A stretch of 64,000 bases of DNA. It comes from Magnolia sinica (Eukaryota > Streptophyta > Magnoliopsida > Magnoliales > Magnoliaceae). The notes beneath the pieces are model-generated. The model had not been told where the DNA came from. It made no database searches and saw only the letters and a program-made list of their open reading frames with translations. The stretch is taken from contig NC_080578.1 in NCBI RefSeq assembly GCF_029962835.1, positions 53,189,001 to 53,253,000 of the forward strand, given 5' to 3'. The translations under genes and the position numbers were made by a program. Below, one piece after another: positions 11,168-23,130 of the stretch (position 1 is its first letter; every line of letters begins with the position of its first letter).

Positions 11168-12233
11168 ATATTTTGAAGGAGTTATGGGCGAAGTTAGAGG
11201 ATATCTATGCGAAAAAATCCTCTGAAAATCACCTACACTTGAAGCGGTAGTGGTATAACTTCAAGATGGCAGAGGGTGGAGATTTGGAGGCTCACATCAG
11301 CAACTATAATAAATTAGTTTACAAATTGTTGAATATGGAGGAAGTGATCAAAGATGAGGAACAAGCATGTATGTTGCTAAATTCTCTTCCATCTTCATAT
11401 GAGTTATTCAATGACACAATGCGCACCATAAATAAAATCCTGAGTGTTGACGCCATTATCTTAGCCCTTCAAAGGAAGGCCATGAGAAAGCTAAATAATG
11501 ACATGGGGACATTTTCCAATGCACTGATTACGAGAGATAGGAATTCTAAGCGAGATACAGGACCTTCAAGATCTGGATCCAAATCCAAGGGTAAGGGCAA
11601 AGGAAAACTAAAGTGCTAGAACTGTAGGATATTTGGACACATGAAGAAGGATTGTAACAATCCTAAAGTGAATAAAGAAAATTCAGCGGATTCTTCTAAG
11701 GAGGCCAATGTTATCACATCTGATGAAGAGACAAGTGATAGTCATGTACTGTTTGTGTCCATGATTGGACACTTGCACGACATCATGGAGATGAGTCGAT
11801 CCTTGACACAGGAGCATCATATCACATGACTCCTCATCAGAGTTGGTTCTCCAGTTACAGAGAATGTGATGGTAGATAGGTTTTTATGGGCAATGACAAT
11901 CCCCATAATGTTGTGGCTATTGGTACGGTGAGCATCAAGATGTTTATTGAGATAGAGCATACCTTAACTGACGTCAGGCACGTTCCTAATATGAAAAAAA
12001 GCCTAATCTCTCTCGATGCGGCTATAGGGTGCAAGTTCACTGATATTGATGGTGTCCTTAAAGTTTTAAAAGGAACACTCGCAGTCATGAGAGCGCAAAG
12101 TACGGAAGCCTTTATAGGTTGATCAAGAGTACTTCAACAGGTAGAGCGGCAGCAGCTATTGCAAATTTCATGTCTTTACATATGTGGCATGCTCGTCTGG
12201 GCCACATGAGCGAATGGGGCATGAAGGTACTAT
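11168..12233 (+). pseudogene. copia gag C-terminus, zinc knuckle, protease and GAG-pre-integrase remnant
   Basis: Downstream of solo LTR A the gag core resumes (LKELWAKLEDIYAKKS, then NKLVYKLLNMEEVIKDEEQA). It leads into a basic GSKSKGKGKGKLK linker and a CCHC zinc knuckle at about 11608-11655. In the knuckle the residue between the first two Cys codons is a TAG stop (C-stop-NCRIFGHMKKDC). The protease active site DTGAS lies in another frame near 11800-11815, followed by SYHMTPHQSWF. A VRHVPNMKKSLISL motif (11968-12012) and a WHARLGHMS motif (12185-12215) mark the protease end and the GAG-pre-integrase zinc region. The sequence is cut by the CACTA element at 12234. Confidence 0.85.
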
Positions 12234-12249
12234 CACTACCAGAAAATAT

Positions 12250-12505
12250 GGCAATGCCAATGGCTAAAAACCATCGACAATGACATTCTCTGACAGATTT
12301 TAGTCGTCGCAAGGTCCGTCAGCAAAGGGTGTGTTGGCATTGCTAGTCGACAGAGAAAAACCGTCGGCAATTTCGACGGCTAAAACCGTCGGCGTTGCTG
12401 ACAGTAAGGGTGATGACTAAAACCATTGACGTTTCCATTGGTAAGCGTTTCCGATGGTAAGAATGACGGCCAAAACCGTCAGCATTTTTAACTGTTTTTA
12501 GCCGT
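12250..12505. repeat. CACTA subterminal repeats
   Basis: Short units of the type GACGGCTAAAACCGTCGGC and AAAAACC(A/G)TCGGCA recur in both orientations within 270 bp of the left terminus. In known CACTA elements such arrays bind the TnpA-type protein; here that role is inferred. Confidence 0.75.
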
Positions 12506-12667
12506 CGACGTTTGTCATAATTTTTAAAAAAAAAATTGATAGTTGGATGATATATTTCTTACTTTTCTATTGTGTAGACTTACCTTCTCAAATAGGTTGG
12601 TTCGTTAAGGACTTTGGAGAATCTACACAATAGAAAGCACATATATGGCATACCCAAAACAACTTAC

Positions 12668-12826
12668 ATCTCTTTCGGCTTGTGAGAAGAACATGAAAGC
12701 AGACATAGCTCTCTTTGGTGCATTAGTATCCTTTTTCTTCTTTGGTTTTGTCTTCTTTGAACCATCTTCATCTCTATCATTAAATTTCCTCTTAGAAGAA
12801 GATGCCTTAGGAGCAGTTGCTTTCAT
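12668..12826 (-). pseudogene. captured SSRP1-like exon (start of HMG box)
   Basis: On the minus strand the exon encodes a lysine-rich acidic/basic linker ([16 protein letters not shown]) followed by [13 protein letters not shown]. It ends at a consensus donor (GAT|GTAAGT, 12668/12667). In plant SSRP1, the small FACT subunit that handles H2A-H2B during transcription and replication, the C-terminal HMG box begins [20 protein letters not shown], so the match is close. HMGB proteins are less likely because of the KPKKKKD linker. Only the first part of the box is present and no following exon was recognised. It lies between the CACTA ends and is therefore a transposon-captured fragment. Confidence 0.7.
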
Positions 12827-13978
12827 TTACAAGAGCGTGAAAGTACTTGGGCCATATCCACAATTCATTTCTCCTCCTGAGGAGCAAGCACCATAACAGG
12901 CAAGAAAGAGCTGACGCTTTTGTAACTGTGAACACATTCAATTAGAAATTTCAAAAAAAAAAAAAAAAACAGTAAATGAGCTAAGATCAACCAACCACTT
13001 AGCCGAATGAGAAGTGGCCGGGAGTAGGTTGGCTAGTTAACCTATCTTGGCTTTATCCTGATTTAAGATCTTTTGAATTTTATAGATGACTTAAACCATC
13101 GCTATTATCCTATGTTAATGCATAAGGGTTAAGCTCAAGGATAATAGATAAAAAGTCAAATCATCAGGGAAGCATGATTATGAAACCATTTTTTATTTAT
13201 CATAGTAATAAGGATATAAACCATTCAATAGGGACCACACATTGCTAGTTGTGGGCTCCACCATCATGCCTTGATGAAATCTACTCTCTCATTTAGTTAG
13301 GTACCCAAAAATTAGGCAAATACCAACAAGATCTATTGAGTGGACTTCCACCCTTAATTTTTGCAGACAGTCTACTATGTTCTGAGGTATGATGGCACGC
13401 CTAAAAAATCAGGCCATTTTAAGGCTTGGGTGGGCGCAATGGCAATCAAGCCTTGCAACTCTTCTACCTGTGTGGCCCACCTGAGGCATTGATTGGTCTC
13501 TTTTGTTTTTCCATGGCCAAACCAGAGAAGGCGTGCACGTATGTTGTATTTGAAAATGATCCACCACACTCAAAGGCCATAATTTTAATGAACCTGCATA
13601 GCTCATGATCATACTACATCCAAATCACCTGGTGTAGATTGACTTTGGTCAACTAATGTAGATCTTGTCTAATAAATCACCTCAATCCATTGAGCCAAAA
13701 TCCATTTATCTACAATCTTAGTACAAAGAGTATAGAAGCTAACTATCCTTTATTAGGATTAATCTAGGAGCAGTTCTAAACTTGCATGGTTAAATTTTTA
13801 AAGGATTTGAAGGAAAACCTACAATCATATTCAATACCATACATACTTTTGAATAAGTGAGAAGTTTGTAAAAAATGATTGCATACTCAAGGAATTTGAT
13901 GGAGTTCGCTAGCAAAATATCATGAAAGATAGCAGGTATATAGAAATATGACAGAACTCACATGGAATTATGTAGAAT

Positions 13979-14520
13979 TCATTTTGTCAACAACGAAATT
14001 GGTTCAACATCACTAAGAATTTTCTCTTCCTCACAGGTGAATAGATCCAAGCGTCTTCCAGTTGCATTAAGAATCCCATTAGCATTCTGTCCATCAGGCC
14101 CTGCAGGTGCGAGTGACTAGGTAAAGCGGCTTCTCTAGTTTCTTCAGTCACCCACACTTGAAGAACCCCATCCAGGAGCTATGGCATAAAAAAATCATTG
14201 CATGGATTAACAATCAAACAAAAATGGTAAAGGGAAGAAACTAACTTCTTTCTTACTCCACATAATCTAGAAAGGTGTTCTTGTGACAACGGTGACATGT
14301 TTACCCCCAAGAACATGATGCAACTATACTGGATAGTGAATCCGTGTGACACCTTTCAGCTGCTCTCTCAAAACATTTAATTGGCCTCTGCATCCATAAA
14401 AATTATTAAGATTGGTTAAACCCTACCAAATTACCAATAAAAATTCGGTATGGCACAACTGTAATTCTTCCCTTGAACGTCATGGAATTTAATATCAACA
14501 GACATTGGCAAGACTCAACA
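13979..14520 (-). pseudogene. unidentified exon-like fragments captured by the CACTA element
   Basis: On the minus strand several coding-like pieces are separated by splice-like sites. One is DIKFHDVQGKNYS near 14470-14510. The next is GQLNVLREQLKGVTRIHYPV (about 14325-14385), after an ATGGATGCAG acceptor. Then come a block after TATGCCATAG at about 14180 and a 39-codon terminal piece (13979-14100) after CACCTGCAG, containing NGILNATGRRLDLF and ending KILSDVEPISLLTK-stop. Frames change between pieces and stops interrupt them. I do not recognise the parent protein. Regular exon/intron spacing and the minus orientation, like the other captured genes, suggest a transduplicated host gene. Confidence 0.4.
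14461..14500. repeat. duplicated exon piece, copy 1 (with 16533-16572)
   Basis: TAATTCTTCCCTTGAACGTC and the following 20 bases recur almost exactly at 16533. On the minus strand both encode IKFHDVQGKN. Confidence 0.85.
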
Positions 14521-15429
14521 TTAATCCATCTTTACTTTAAACATTGGGCTTTAAATCAGGACTTGTTAGGTTGATTCTTGAGTCATATGCCACATGTACA
14601 AGGCCAGGCTAGGCCCGGACCTAGGCTTATGCCAGACCAAAGTCTAGGATGAGCCTAGCACAAAAGCGCCTAGCCTAATCCCAATACCAATGATTGGTGC
14701 TGTGGGCTTTACCAGTCCAAAATTTCATAAAATCCCTACTTTCCACTTGAATGTTTTTAATCTATCTAATTGATTAAGTGAACCTCACATGCACAAGAAA
14801 ATGATATTTTAGAGGAATGGAGCTAGCAGTCTACATTCAAGATGGATGGGTAGCTAATCGAGGACTAGAATAGCATATATTTTTAAAAGTTGCGCTAAAA
14901 TGACTTTAGCCCAAGCCCAAACCAAATTGATTGGGCATCCAGACAAGGCAAAAGGCTAGCATATGAGGCAAGCTAGTATTTTCAAGCATTATAGGTATCA
15001 AGTGTGAGGAACGCTGCCATGGTTCTCTACAATGAGGCCCACCAGTAGGAATGACAGATTAATTTCACAGAGTTCATAAGAAACAGATTTTTTTTTATTT
15101 TTTATTTTTTAAAAAAAACAACCTACCAAAAGTGCCAAAAGCAGGCATCAGTTTGTGTGGTTCCAAGAGAGCCTAAAGAAGAAGTTAAAAGCACTAACTT
15201 CTCCACAAAGCTGTAATGGAGTGAATGATGATCAACTTGCTCTAGAAAAAGAATTCTATAGATGAACTTGACTTCCATTACAAACTTCTGTCTAAATTAG
15301 GAAAGGATGCAAACACAAGCCAATCTTAAAATTTTTGTAATCCATGAACCAAACGCCACCTTTGAATTATGATTTTGTAGTTTCTATTTCTCAGTAGAGA
15401 AAACACATCTCCCTTAGCATTTATCAAAT

Positions 15430-15459
15430 ACACACACACACACACACACACACACACGA
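15430..15459. repeat. (CA)n microsatellite
   Basis: About 14 CA units inside the CACTA element. Confidence 0.95.
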
Positions 15460-16532
15460 CAACAAAAACAAGAAGAGAAAATTCACAACCAACAACTCAA
15501 TCTAGCAAAAGAATACCTCTCTACTGAAATTGCATTATAACACACATCTCATTATCACCTTAAGTGGTTCTTGTATACTTGTGCCCATTAACCCGACTGT
15601 TGAGACAGAGGGGGTTTTGATTTAATGTTCCACAATGTTTAAAGGAGAATTTAGATAGTAGCTATGTGATTTTTAAGATTATCATAACCAACTATACACA
15701 ATCTTCATGAGAAAGTTCTTCCGCATTTCTACCTTTTTAAGAATTCACATGTTTTACCAGATCTACAGTGAAAAACATTCCTCAAAATTGAGGGGAAAAA
15801 CAATGCGATTCGACAATTGCTCAAAAAATGACAGCAATGCAATAATGAAAGTTTCACAGAAAAAATAAATCAAAACGCAACATCAGAAAAACAAATCCTA
15901 ATAAAAAGGCAAATAAACTATGATTTCCCAATCGGCTGAAAAAAAAAATCAAAATAAATAAGCAATACTCAGATTATGTTTATTTTCCAGAAAGCCACTG
16001 CAACTTCAACCAAATGAAGAAAAAATAAATAAAAATCCATGAAAATTCAAAGGTTTTTAACTGCAATTTCCAGATCTTATAAAAAAAAGGCGATTGTTAG
16101 AAGAATTTCCATAATAATAGAAGTAATTATCAAAAAAAATCTAATAAAAAAATCAAGAAAAAAATTAAAAATCAGTAAAAACTCGTGAAATTTTGTTTAG
16201 TCTCCAGAAATGTGCAACTAGTTCAATCAAGAAAAAAAAAATCAAAATCTTCTAATCAAATGGAAAAAAAAAAAACAATAACTTGAAAGATTCTACTCAT
16301 CCTCCTACTGATTCATGTCAAATCTACACCAGAGCACATCAAGATCGAATCAAAACCCTAACATTTCTTGAAAAGCTAATGAAATCAAGAAATTTTCAAA
16401 GAACTGATAAATAGAAGGGATATACTTTAAGAGATCGAAACAAATCCCGATCCGAAAGCGTATTCCAGTAGAATTAGCTTGTTTTTCGCATCGATTCATG
16501 AGAATGAAGAGATCAATGGAATCAACAGACCA

Positions 16533-16572
16533 TTAATTCTTCCCTTGAACGTCATGGAATTTAATAACAATA
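16533..16572. repeat. duplicated exon piece, copy 2 (with 14461-14500)
   Basis: Same 40-bp segment as at 14461. The two flanks differ, so the unit was duplicated inside the captured DNA or comes from two paralogous exons. Confidence 0.85.
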
Positions 16573-19500
16573 GACCCATTCACAAATTGTAGAAGTATCA
16601 AGATCGGTGAAATAATTTTCTGGAAGTTTGCTAATTCAACATCCATATATAGCCCAGTTCCTCTATACACTCGAACACATGCCAATCTAGCATACATGTG
16701 AGAGATCCAATACCCACCATATAGATTCCTTGGCACAAAAGTTAATACAGTAAAAACTCATGAGCAGGCATATAGTATGAGACAAGTAGATGGAAACCAT
16801 CCATTTGTTTGACACATTGTAGCTCACCTAATGAGTGGATGGCCTCATTTTTAGGCCAGGGTTCAAAAAAATCTACATGACGAAGTCCACATAATGCATA
16901 AGCCCAGATGTTTACCACATGGTGCCAACTTGACATGTGTGCTGGAAGATAGAGGGGTTACATTGTAGGCACATCAAAATTCTATTTTTTTTTCTTCTTT
17001 TTTTTTTTCCCTTCCCTTTCTTGCAATTAGCAGTTGGGAAGGCATCGAAAACAGAACTTACATGAAGTTGGCTTCCTTTCTCTTGCTTTTTCCACCCATA
17101 TCAGAGGAGAGTATGTACTGGGAGACACTAAACATACCTCACATGTGTTTTGATGATAGTTCTTGAAGCCCAATGAGTTGTTGCATGCCACATGCAACTA
17201 TGTAGTCAGACATTGAAAATAAAGAAATGAAATGATCTGCAAGGAACCAACTAAATGGAGATGCAGGATGTACCATGTAAAGCCCATCACAATTAGTTAT
17301 CTAGCCTGAAAGCTCAGCTTAGTGCGACTTAGTGTAACTCAGGCCTAGCCCAATTATTTATCTGGCCTGAAAACCCAGCTTAGTGTGACTTATAAGCCTC
17401 TAGGTACAATCTAAAATTCTCTTTCTCACAGTTTTCACGTGACCAAGGTGGACTCAGGCTTGCCCCAGGGCAGTCAAGTCTAGTTGCACCTCTAGCTATA
17501 GTTTTGGGTTCTAGGAAGTAGCAATAGTACTACCTAAGTCTTAGATTGTGATGCTGCCTTCACGAGTTCCAGCTAGTTTTTTACATGCATGCAGTCATGA
17601 GAAAATACCAACATCCAAGTAGGGAAAATGTGAACCCATCATTTCTTCTTCTTCTTTTTTTCTTTTTGAACAAAGTTGGCATCCAAGTGTTAAGAATTTC
17701 CTTAATTTATGTTATCAAGTACCTCACAGTCCCATTCATTTTATATGCTTTAGTTTTGGCTGGATTAGATTTTTGTTAGTCTGGTTCAATCGCATGTGTC
17801 ACGCACCTCACAAATTTATTTACTAAATCTAAAGTGAAAACCAAGCCTTCTTTCCGTTCCTCATTTTATCATATTATGCTAATGGTACAGTCTAGAATTC
17901 TCTTTTTCACGGTTTAATTTGTCAAATTTCATATTAAATGATTATTTTTCTTCATTAATATGAACTATGTAGGAAGTGGGCAATATATAAGCTTATTTTA
18001 TTTGTTGTATGAACTTAATGTAAGTAAATTATATGAACCTACTTATGAGTAACTAAAATGTACTTGTAAGTGTTTGAGGCCAAGCCACTTTGAACAATCC
18101 TATTACTGAATGGAGGCATTATGCAAGAAACAATACAAGTAGACATCAAGAAAAGCAAGTTTCAACCTAACAACTAATCAGCATCTTTTCATTAATCAGC
18201 ACCAATTGAACTAAACATAAGATGGTCAAAGGCTAATACCGCACTGTCGGTGCAAACAACAAGTCCATAACATACATCCTAAGAGCTACTCTCCACCCAA
18301 TTTACACAGTTGAATAAAGCTACAGTTCCACCATAACATGCATTTGTTGAATCAGCTCCTTTGATGTTCGTATTCCCCAATTCTTTTTTGTTATTCACAT
18401 GAATAAGGGGACAATGCAATCCCATTCTGAGAAACATAAAAAACAAGAAGATGTTAACACTCCAGGATGAAAAAGTGCTCGAGTTTATGGGCCTTTTTCA
18501 AGAACAGAAGGAACCATGAAATGTTGCACTCATTTTACTCTAAAGAACATGCATAGCCAAAGGAATTGGGAAAAAAAAAACCCTCAAAGATTTGCATCAG
18601 CCAAGTCTGTATGGATTTGCTCGTCTATCACAGTCTCACTGCCCACTTCCAGGCGACCAATTTGTCTTGGGTCAATCCCATATTTCTCAAGAAGGGAAGT
18701 AATAACTATCAAGCTAAACAAAACCTTTTGTCAAGAATCAAATCTTAACATAATACACAGGCATCCAACTAGTCATGGGTCATGATAGGCTTTACCAAGT
18801 TATGTATCATTCAAAAGACCATAAACCTCAGTTAACTGGGAATAGTCTCAGCAAAAACGGTCTACATGTGGACTATAGATACATTTTATTGTTATTGAGT
18901 GCATTTTTTCATGGAAATGTTAAAAGGTCAACGATTTGCAAGAGGTGTCTCTTGTTACATAGGAAGCATTTAACAACTTTTATGAAAGATTTCTATATCC
19001 ATGATTTCTGAGTAAAACCTTGGAAATCGAAAACCATTTCTGAACCTACTTTTTTTGACAAATTGAGGAATGGTAGGTTTCCATGGAAGATATTTTCATT
19101 TCCAAGATTGTCAATGTTCCCAAACAAGATCTAATGGACTGGAGAACTCTTCTGTAAAATCATAAAAATAGCTTATTGCTTGCAACCTTTTCTAACTTTG
19201 GAGAAAAGTTCATATCCAGTCACTTGATAATGGATCATCTGGATTATAGTATAGAAGGAAATCGAGGATTAGAGAGTGGTCCACAAGCTCATAGAAATGA
19301 CATCTTCCAACTCCGTACAAAAGGCCATACAATCTTGCCCAAGTCCAATAGTGTATTTCCCTTTACTTGCACCATCATGATCCTCCAGAGCTTCCTATAG
19401 TTGCATGTGAAAAAAGACAATAAGAAATAATTTAATAGTAAATACTTTCACCATCACGATCCTCATGAGCTTCTTATGGTTGCACATGAAAAGGACTATA

Positions 19501-19576
19501 AAAAATCAATGAAAAGTACAGCAATTTAAAATATTCAAAGCACATGCATACAACACCATTTGCATCATGCATGCAT

Positions 19577-19629
<53 letters not shown>
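19577..19629. repeat. (GA)n microsatellite
   Basis: GA tract of about 50 bp with one AAA interruption, in the HMGS exon 1-2 intron. Confidence 0.95.
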
Positions 19630-19635
<6 letters not shown>

Positions 19636-20077
19636 GAAGGTTGATCTAATCAAATTCTCCTATACTCTCTCCTCTTTTCCTTTTGAAAATTGAACAACAT
19701 TAGGGTGATGGTTTTCCACCATTTTCAAAATGGAAGCCGATCCAGTCTCCCTCTCCTCTCATGGTTTCTCTGTCTGGCAGATTATTACAAGGTAATGAAT
19801 CTAGCTAAGGATAGTTGCCAATTCATGGTACACAAAGGCAAAATCACACAAAGGCAACATCCAGACCATTCAGAAGGTGGGTCCCGCCGTGAGCATTCCA
19901 TGGCCTAAAAGACCAGTCTGGTCCACTCATCATTGGACTCCATGTCTACATCACTACCATCAATCATTCTCGTCTAACCACCCATTTTTACCTCAAACAA
20001 CTGTAGCCCACTTATGAGTGGACAGGTCTTACCTTCCCAGACAGGGATTCCCACATACCATCCACATGCTGAATAGC

Positions 20078-20080
<3 letters not shown>

Positions 20081-20154
<74 letters not shown>
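20081..20154. repeat. (TC)n microsatellite
   Basis: TC tract of about 73 bp in the same captured intron, opposite in strand sense to the (GA)n tract 450 bp away, so the two could pair. Confidence 0.97.
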
Positions 20155-20157
<3 letters not shown>

Positions 20158-21184
20158 CACACTTCAATTGACATGTGGGCCACAAGCCCCCTCTTCAATC
20201 TAATTCTCGTGCAAAATAACCTCAGTATTTCTCTTCAGAAATTTCACTCTTTCTTAAACAGGACAAAAACAACAGAATCAACTAAATTTTGACAATTCAC
20301 GATAAAATTAGAGAGACAGATAGAAATTTAATGCAATGGCGCGTTTGGTAGCAAAAAATATCATGAAAATTTTCACAATTAATCAGTCTAATTTAGTGAA
20401 AAATGTCATGATATTTCATGAAATCTGGTGAATCAAAGAAACCCTGAAGTAATAAAACAGCGCCAGTGAAGTACATTGGTGGAATTTTAAAAAGAAGAAA
20501 AGAATTAAAAAAGAGGAACGAATGACTCCGAAGGCGATGAAAATAGATGCCGAAATCCAATTCCAATCTATTCGTAGGGGATACTAGACAAGTGAAAAAT
20601 CCATCCCATGCAAGAAATGATTCTTGAAAGAGAAAGAGAAGAACCCTAGGAAGTAGTTACCTGTTGAACGCATGTAGGGGGAAGTAGATATCCATGGCGA
20701 GAATCCTGACGTCCTTCTGGGAATCCATTTCCCTCCCTGTAATAGAGAGAGAGAGAGATATATTAGATCTTCTTCATGGCTGGTGAAGGATTAGTGAGGT
20801 GCGTCTAAGGGGCCATTTGAATGTGGGCGCTCGATGGAGGATTTCTCGATGGAAGATGAAAAAGGGAAAAGAGGGAAAAGATGGGCGCTCAATGGATTTG
20901 GGATGGATTTGGAAATCCTCTTTTAAATAAGATAACTCTTTGAAATCCGTATGTTATGAGTTTTCCATTAAATAATAACACAAACTCTATTAACGGTCGT
21001 ACATGCATGGGACCAATTTCTGGATGGTTCAGATTGTATTATATAATATAAATTTACAAATATTTACCATTTACAACTAGACCGATTATTTGGATGGTCT
21101 GGATAACTCTATATCTTAGCCACTATTGTTATGAACAAGTCACCATTATTTTATATTAAATACAAAACTCACAGTGAAAAATAG

Positions 21185-21420
21185 AAAAATAAAAATGGTA
21201 AATTAAGCTTTGGATCGAGTATGGCTCTATGGGCCCCACCATGATCGATTTGTTTCATCCATGTCGTCCATCCATTTCTTAACATAATCTTATCATTTAT
21301 ACCAAAAAAGAGCTTGAACTAAAGCTTGGGTGGACCACACAATGCGAAAACAATAGTGAATTGGATGTCAACCATTAAAAAATTGGTTTCGCTGATGGCT
21401 TATTTGGTTTTAGCTACGGC
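21185..21420 (+). repeat. MITE-like dispersed repeat copy near the CACTA right end
   Basis: Contains GGGCCCCACCATGATCGATT, TTTCATCCATGTCGTCCATC and a TGGACCACACAA body, the same order as the copies at 60340 and 63798. Ends and TSD are not resolved. Confidence 0.5.
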
Positions 21421-21482
21421 TAAAATCCGTAGCGAAAACCTTCCATGATCTGTCGGCTTTGCCTTGTTTTTTGGTAGTGTAT

Positions 21483-22330
21483 CTAATCGCTGTTTGATTC
21501 CAGCTTTTAAGAATTCTTATTTAGATATATGCGAGCATTGTATATATAGTAAACAATTTAGATTATCTTTTAAAAATGGAAAACATGTATGTATGGGAGT
21601 ACTTTATTATGTGCACTCTGACATGTGGGGGTCATCACCTGAGATTTTCGTTGGACGGTCATCATGGTTTGTTTCATTCATTGTCGACTACTCTAAGAAA
21701 GTTCGGGTCTATGTCATGAAATGTAAATTCAAAGTTTTCACCATATTCAAACAATAGAAGGCAATGGTGGAAAAATAGCCAGGACCAAAAATAAAGGTTT
21801 TAAGGACAGACAATGATGAAAAATTCACTTCCACTGAGTTTAATGAATATCACAAGGATGAAGTGATCATTAGGCACAACACAGTGCGCCACACGCCCAA
21901 ACAAAACAATGCGGCTGAGCGAATAAATCACTCTCTTGGAGAGGGCTCAATGCATGTTAAGTAATGCTTCGTTGGGCAAGAACTTATGGATTGAGGCCAT
22001 TGAGACGCTTGCTATTTGGTGAACCGGTCTCCTTTTATGACAATTAAATGTAAAATCCCAGAGGAAGTATGGAGTGGTCATAAAGTCGACTACTCAGATT
22101 TGCGCATATTTGGTTTTGAAGCTTACTCTCATGTATTGTTAATTGAGAGAGATAAGGTAGAACATAGAGCTAAAAAGTTTTTTTTGTTGGCTATGGTATT
22201 GGCGTGAAAGGTTACATGTTATTCGACAAGGTCACACGCAAAGTCATCACTAGCCGAAATGTCAGATTCGATGAAAGCTCCCTATTCCGCAAGAATGATT
22301 AAGAAGAGCAAGATGAGCTAAAAAGGTTGA
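21483..22330 (+). pseudogene. copia integrase remnant
   Basis: Immediately after the CACTA element the GAG-pre-integrase finger resumes (CEHCIYSKQFRLSFKNG, 21529-21580). The integrase core follows, with HSDMWGSSPEIFVGRSSWFV then FIVDYSKKVRVYVMK, and a shifted LRTDNDEKFTSTEFNEYHKD carrying the second catalytic Asp. RHTPKQNNAAERINHSL contains the catalytic Glu region. The downstream SDLRIFGFEAYSHV part (22102-22140) matches the C-terminal 'LRVFGC.AY.HV' segment. At least four stops or frameshifts break it. Integrase would insert element cDNA into the nuclear genome. Confidence 0.88.
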
Positions 22331-22499
22331 TTGTAGACATTCAGATGGATACAAATGATACTCAGGCAAAGACAGATGCACAAACAGAGGTACAGGATCA
22401 GGTGGAGTAACCACATGTGAGAAGAAACCCACCGCGTGATTGCAGGTTACTGACAAGATACAGGGATGACTCTAATATTGCATATGCCCTCATTATAAA

Positions 22500-23130
22500 T
22501 GAAGGGGGACTCGTCAACTATTCAGGAGGCTCTCAGTGAGCCTGATGTAGAAAAGTGAAAGAAGGCTGTGGACAATGAGATAGACTCGTTGCACAAAAAT
22601 CATACATGGGAGCTGGTGGAGCTTCCAGTGGGCTGGAAAGAGATCGGATGCAAGTGATTATTCAAAATAAAACAAGATAGATACAAAGCGAGGTTGGTAG
22701 CGAATGGTTATGCTAAGAGAGAAGGAATCGACTTCACAGAGATTTTCACGTCGGTGGTTAAGAAGGTGTTTATCATATTCGTGTTGACACTGGTTACCCA
22801 ATATGATCTCGAGTTGGAACAAATGAATGTCAAGACTGCATTCCTGCAGGGGGAGTTGGAAGAGGAGATCTACATAAAGCAACTAGAGGGCTTCGAAGTT
22901 TAAAGAGGCTAAGAAAAAAGTTTATAGGAGGTTGTTACACAACTTGTCACCTACGTAGTGGTATAAAATTTGATTCCTTCATAATGAGTCAAGAGTTGTA
23001 TGTTGATGACATGTAGATCGTCAATCATGACTTGTCTGAAATCAATGTACTAAAGACTCGATTAAGTGGGACATTCAGAATGAAGGATCGAGGGGTTATA
23101 AAGAAAATTCTTGGCGATGATATTCATAAA
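22500..23130 (+). pseudogene. copia reverse transcriptase remnant
   Basis: Pieces in changing frames include EALSEPDVEK and VDNEIDSLHKNHTWELVELP. A 69-codon open piece (22694-22903) holds RLVANGYAKREGIDFTEIFT and TLVTQYDLELEQMNVKTAFL, the copia RT motif with the first catalytic Asp (usually QLDVKTAFLHG; here the Asp is Asn in QMNVKTAFLQG). A decayed LYVDDM-like sequence follows near 23000. The changed Asp and several stops show it is inactive. Confidence 0.88.

Larger units (their letters stand above)
14530..18590. other. CACTA interior without recognised genes
   Basis: This stretch is AT-rich with many poly-A runs (15900-16280) and intron-like composition. The second copy of the IKFHDVQGKN exon piece lies at 16533-16736 on the minus strand, in an open frame ending there (LQFVNGSIVIKFHDVQGKN then stop). 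A short GCTTAGTGNGACTTA duplication occurs at 17290-17400. Nothing else is supported. Confidence 0.5.
18593..20728 (-). pseudogene. HMGS: captured HMG-CoA synthase gene fragment, exons 1-3
   Basis: Three exons lie in order on the minus strand with their introns. Exon 1 (20661-20728) encodes MDSQKDVRILAMDIYFP and ends at a donor CAG|GTAACT. It has lost one C in the CCCCCC run, which shifts the frame before TCVQQ. Exon 2 (19288-19394) follows an ACTATAG acceptor and encodes [19 protein letters not shown] and then [16 protein letters not shown]; its donor reads GAG|CT instead of GT. Exon 3 (18593-18713) encodes [19 protein letters not shown] and then ETVID, with a 2-base loss afterwards. HMGS condenses acetyl-CoA and acetoacetyl-CoA in the cytosolic mevalonate pathway. 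The exon with the catalytic Cys (NACYGG region) and everything after it are absent. About 200 bp of upstream sequence, including a 5'UTR acceptor (ATTACAG), was also captured. Confidence 0.88.
12234..21479. mobile_element. non-autonomous CACTA (En/Spm) transposon carrying host gene fragments
   Basis: The left end starts CACTACCAGAAAA and the right end finishes TTTTTTGGTAGTG, giving inverted termini CACTACCA(G/A)AAAA. The 3-bp duplication TAT lies at 12231-12233 and 21480-21482. It sits exactly inside the copia GAG-pre-integrase domain, whose homology resumes on the other side. The left subterminal region (12250-12500) is dense in AACCGTCGGC/GACGGCTAAAA units and the right end has related TAGCTACGGCTAAAA units, as expected of CACTA transposase-binding regions. 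No TnpD-like transposase was recognised, so movement would need a helper element. The 9.2-kb interior holds HMG-CoA synthase exons, an SSRP1-like exon and other exon-like pieces, all on the minus strand. Confidence 0.92.

Noticed and set aside
12623-12826. HMG-box ORF as a resident host gene
   Set aside because: It lies inside the CACTA ends, covers only one exon, and reads into an intron at a consensus donor.
19974-20203. Poly-Arg/Glu and poly-Ser/Leu frames
   Set aside because: They are the (TC)n tract read in both directions.
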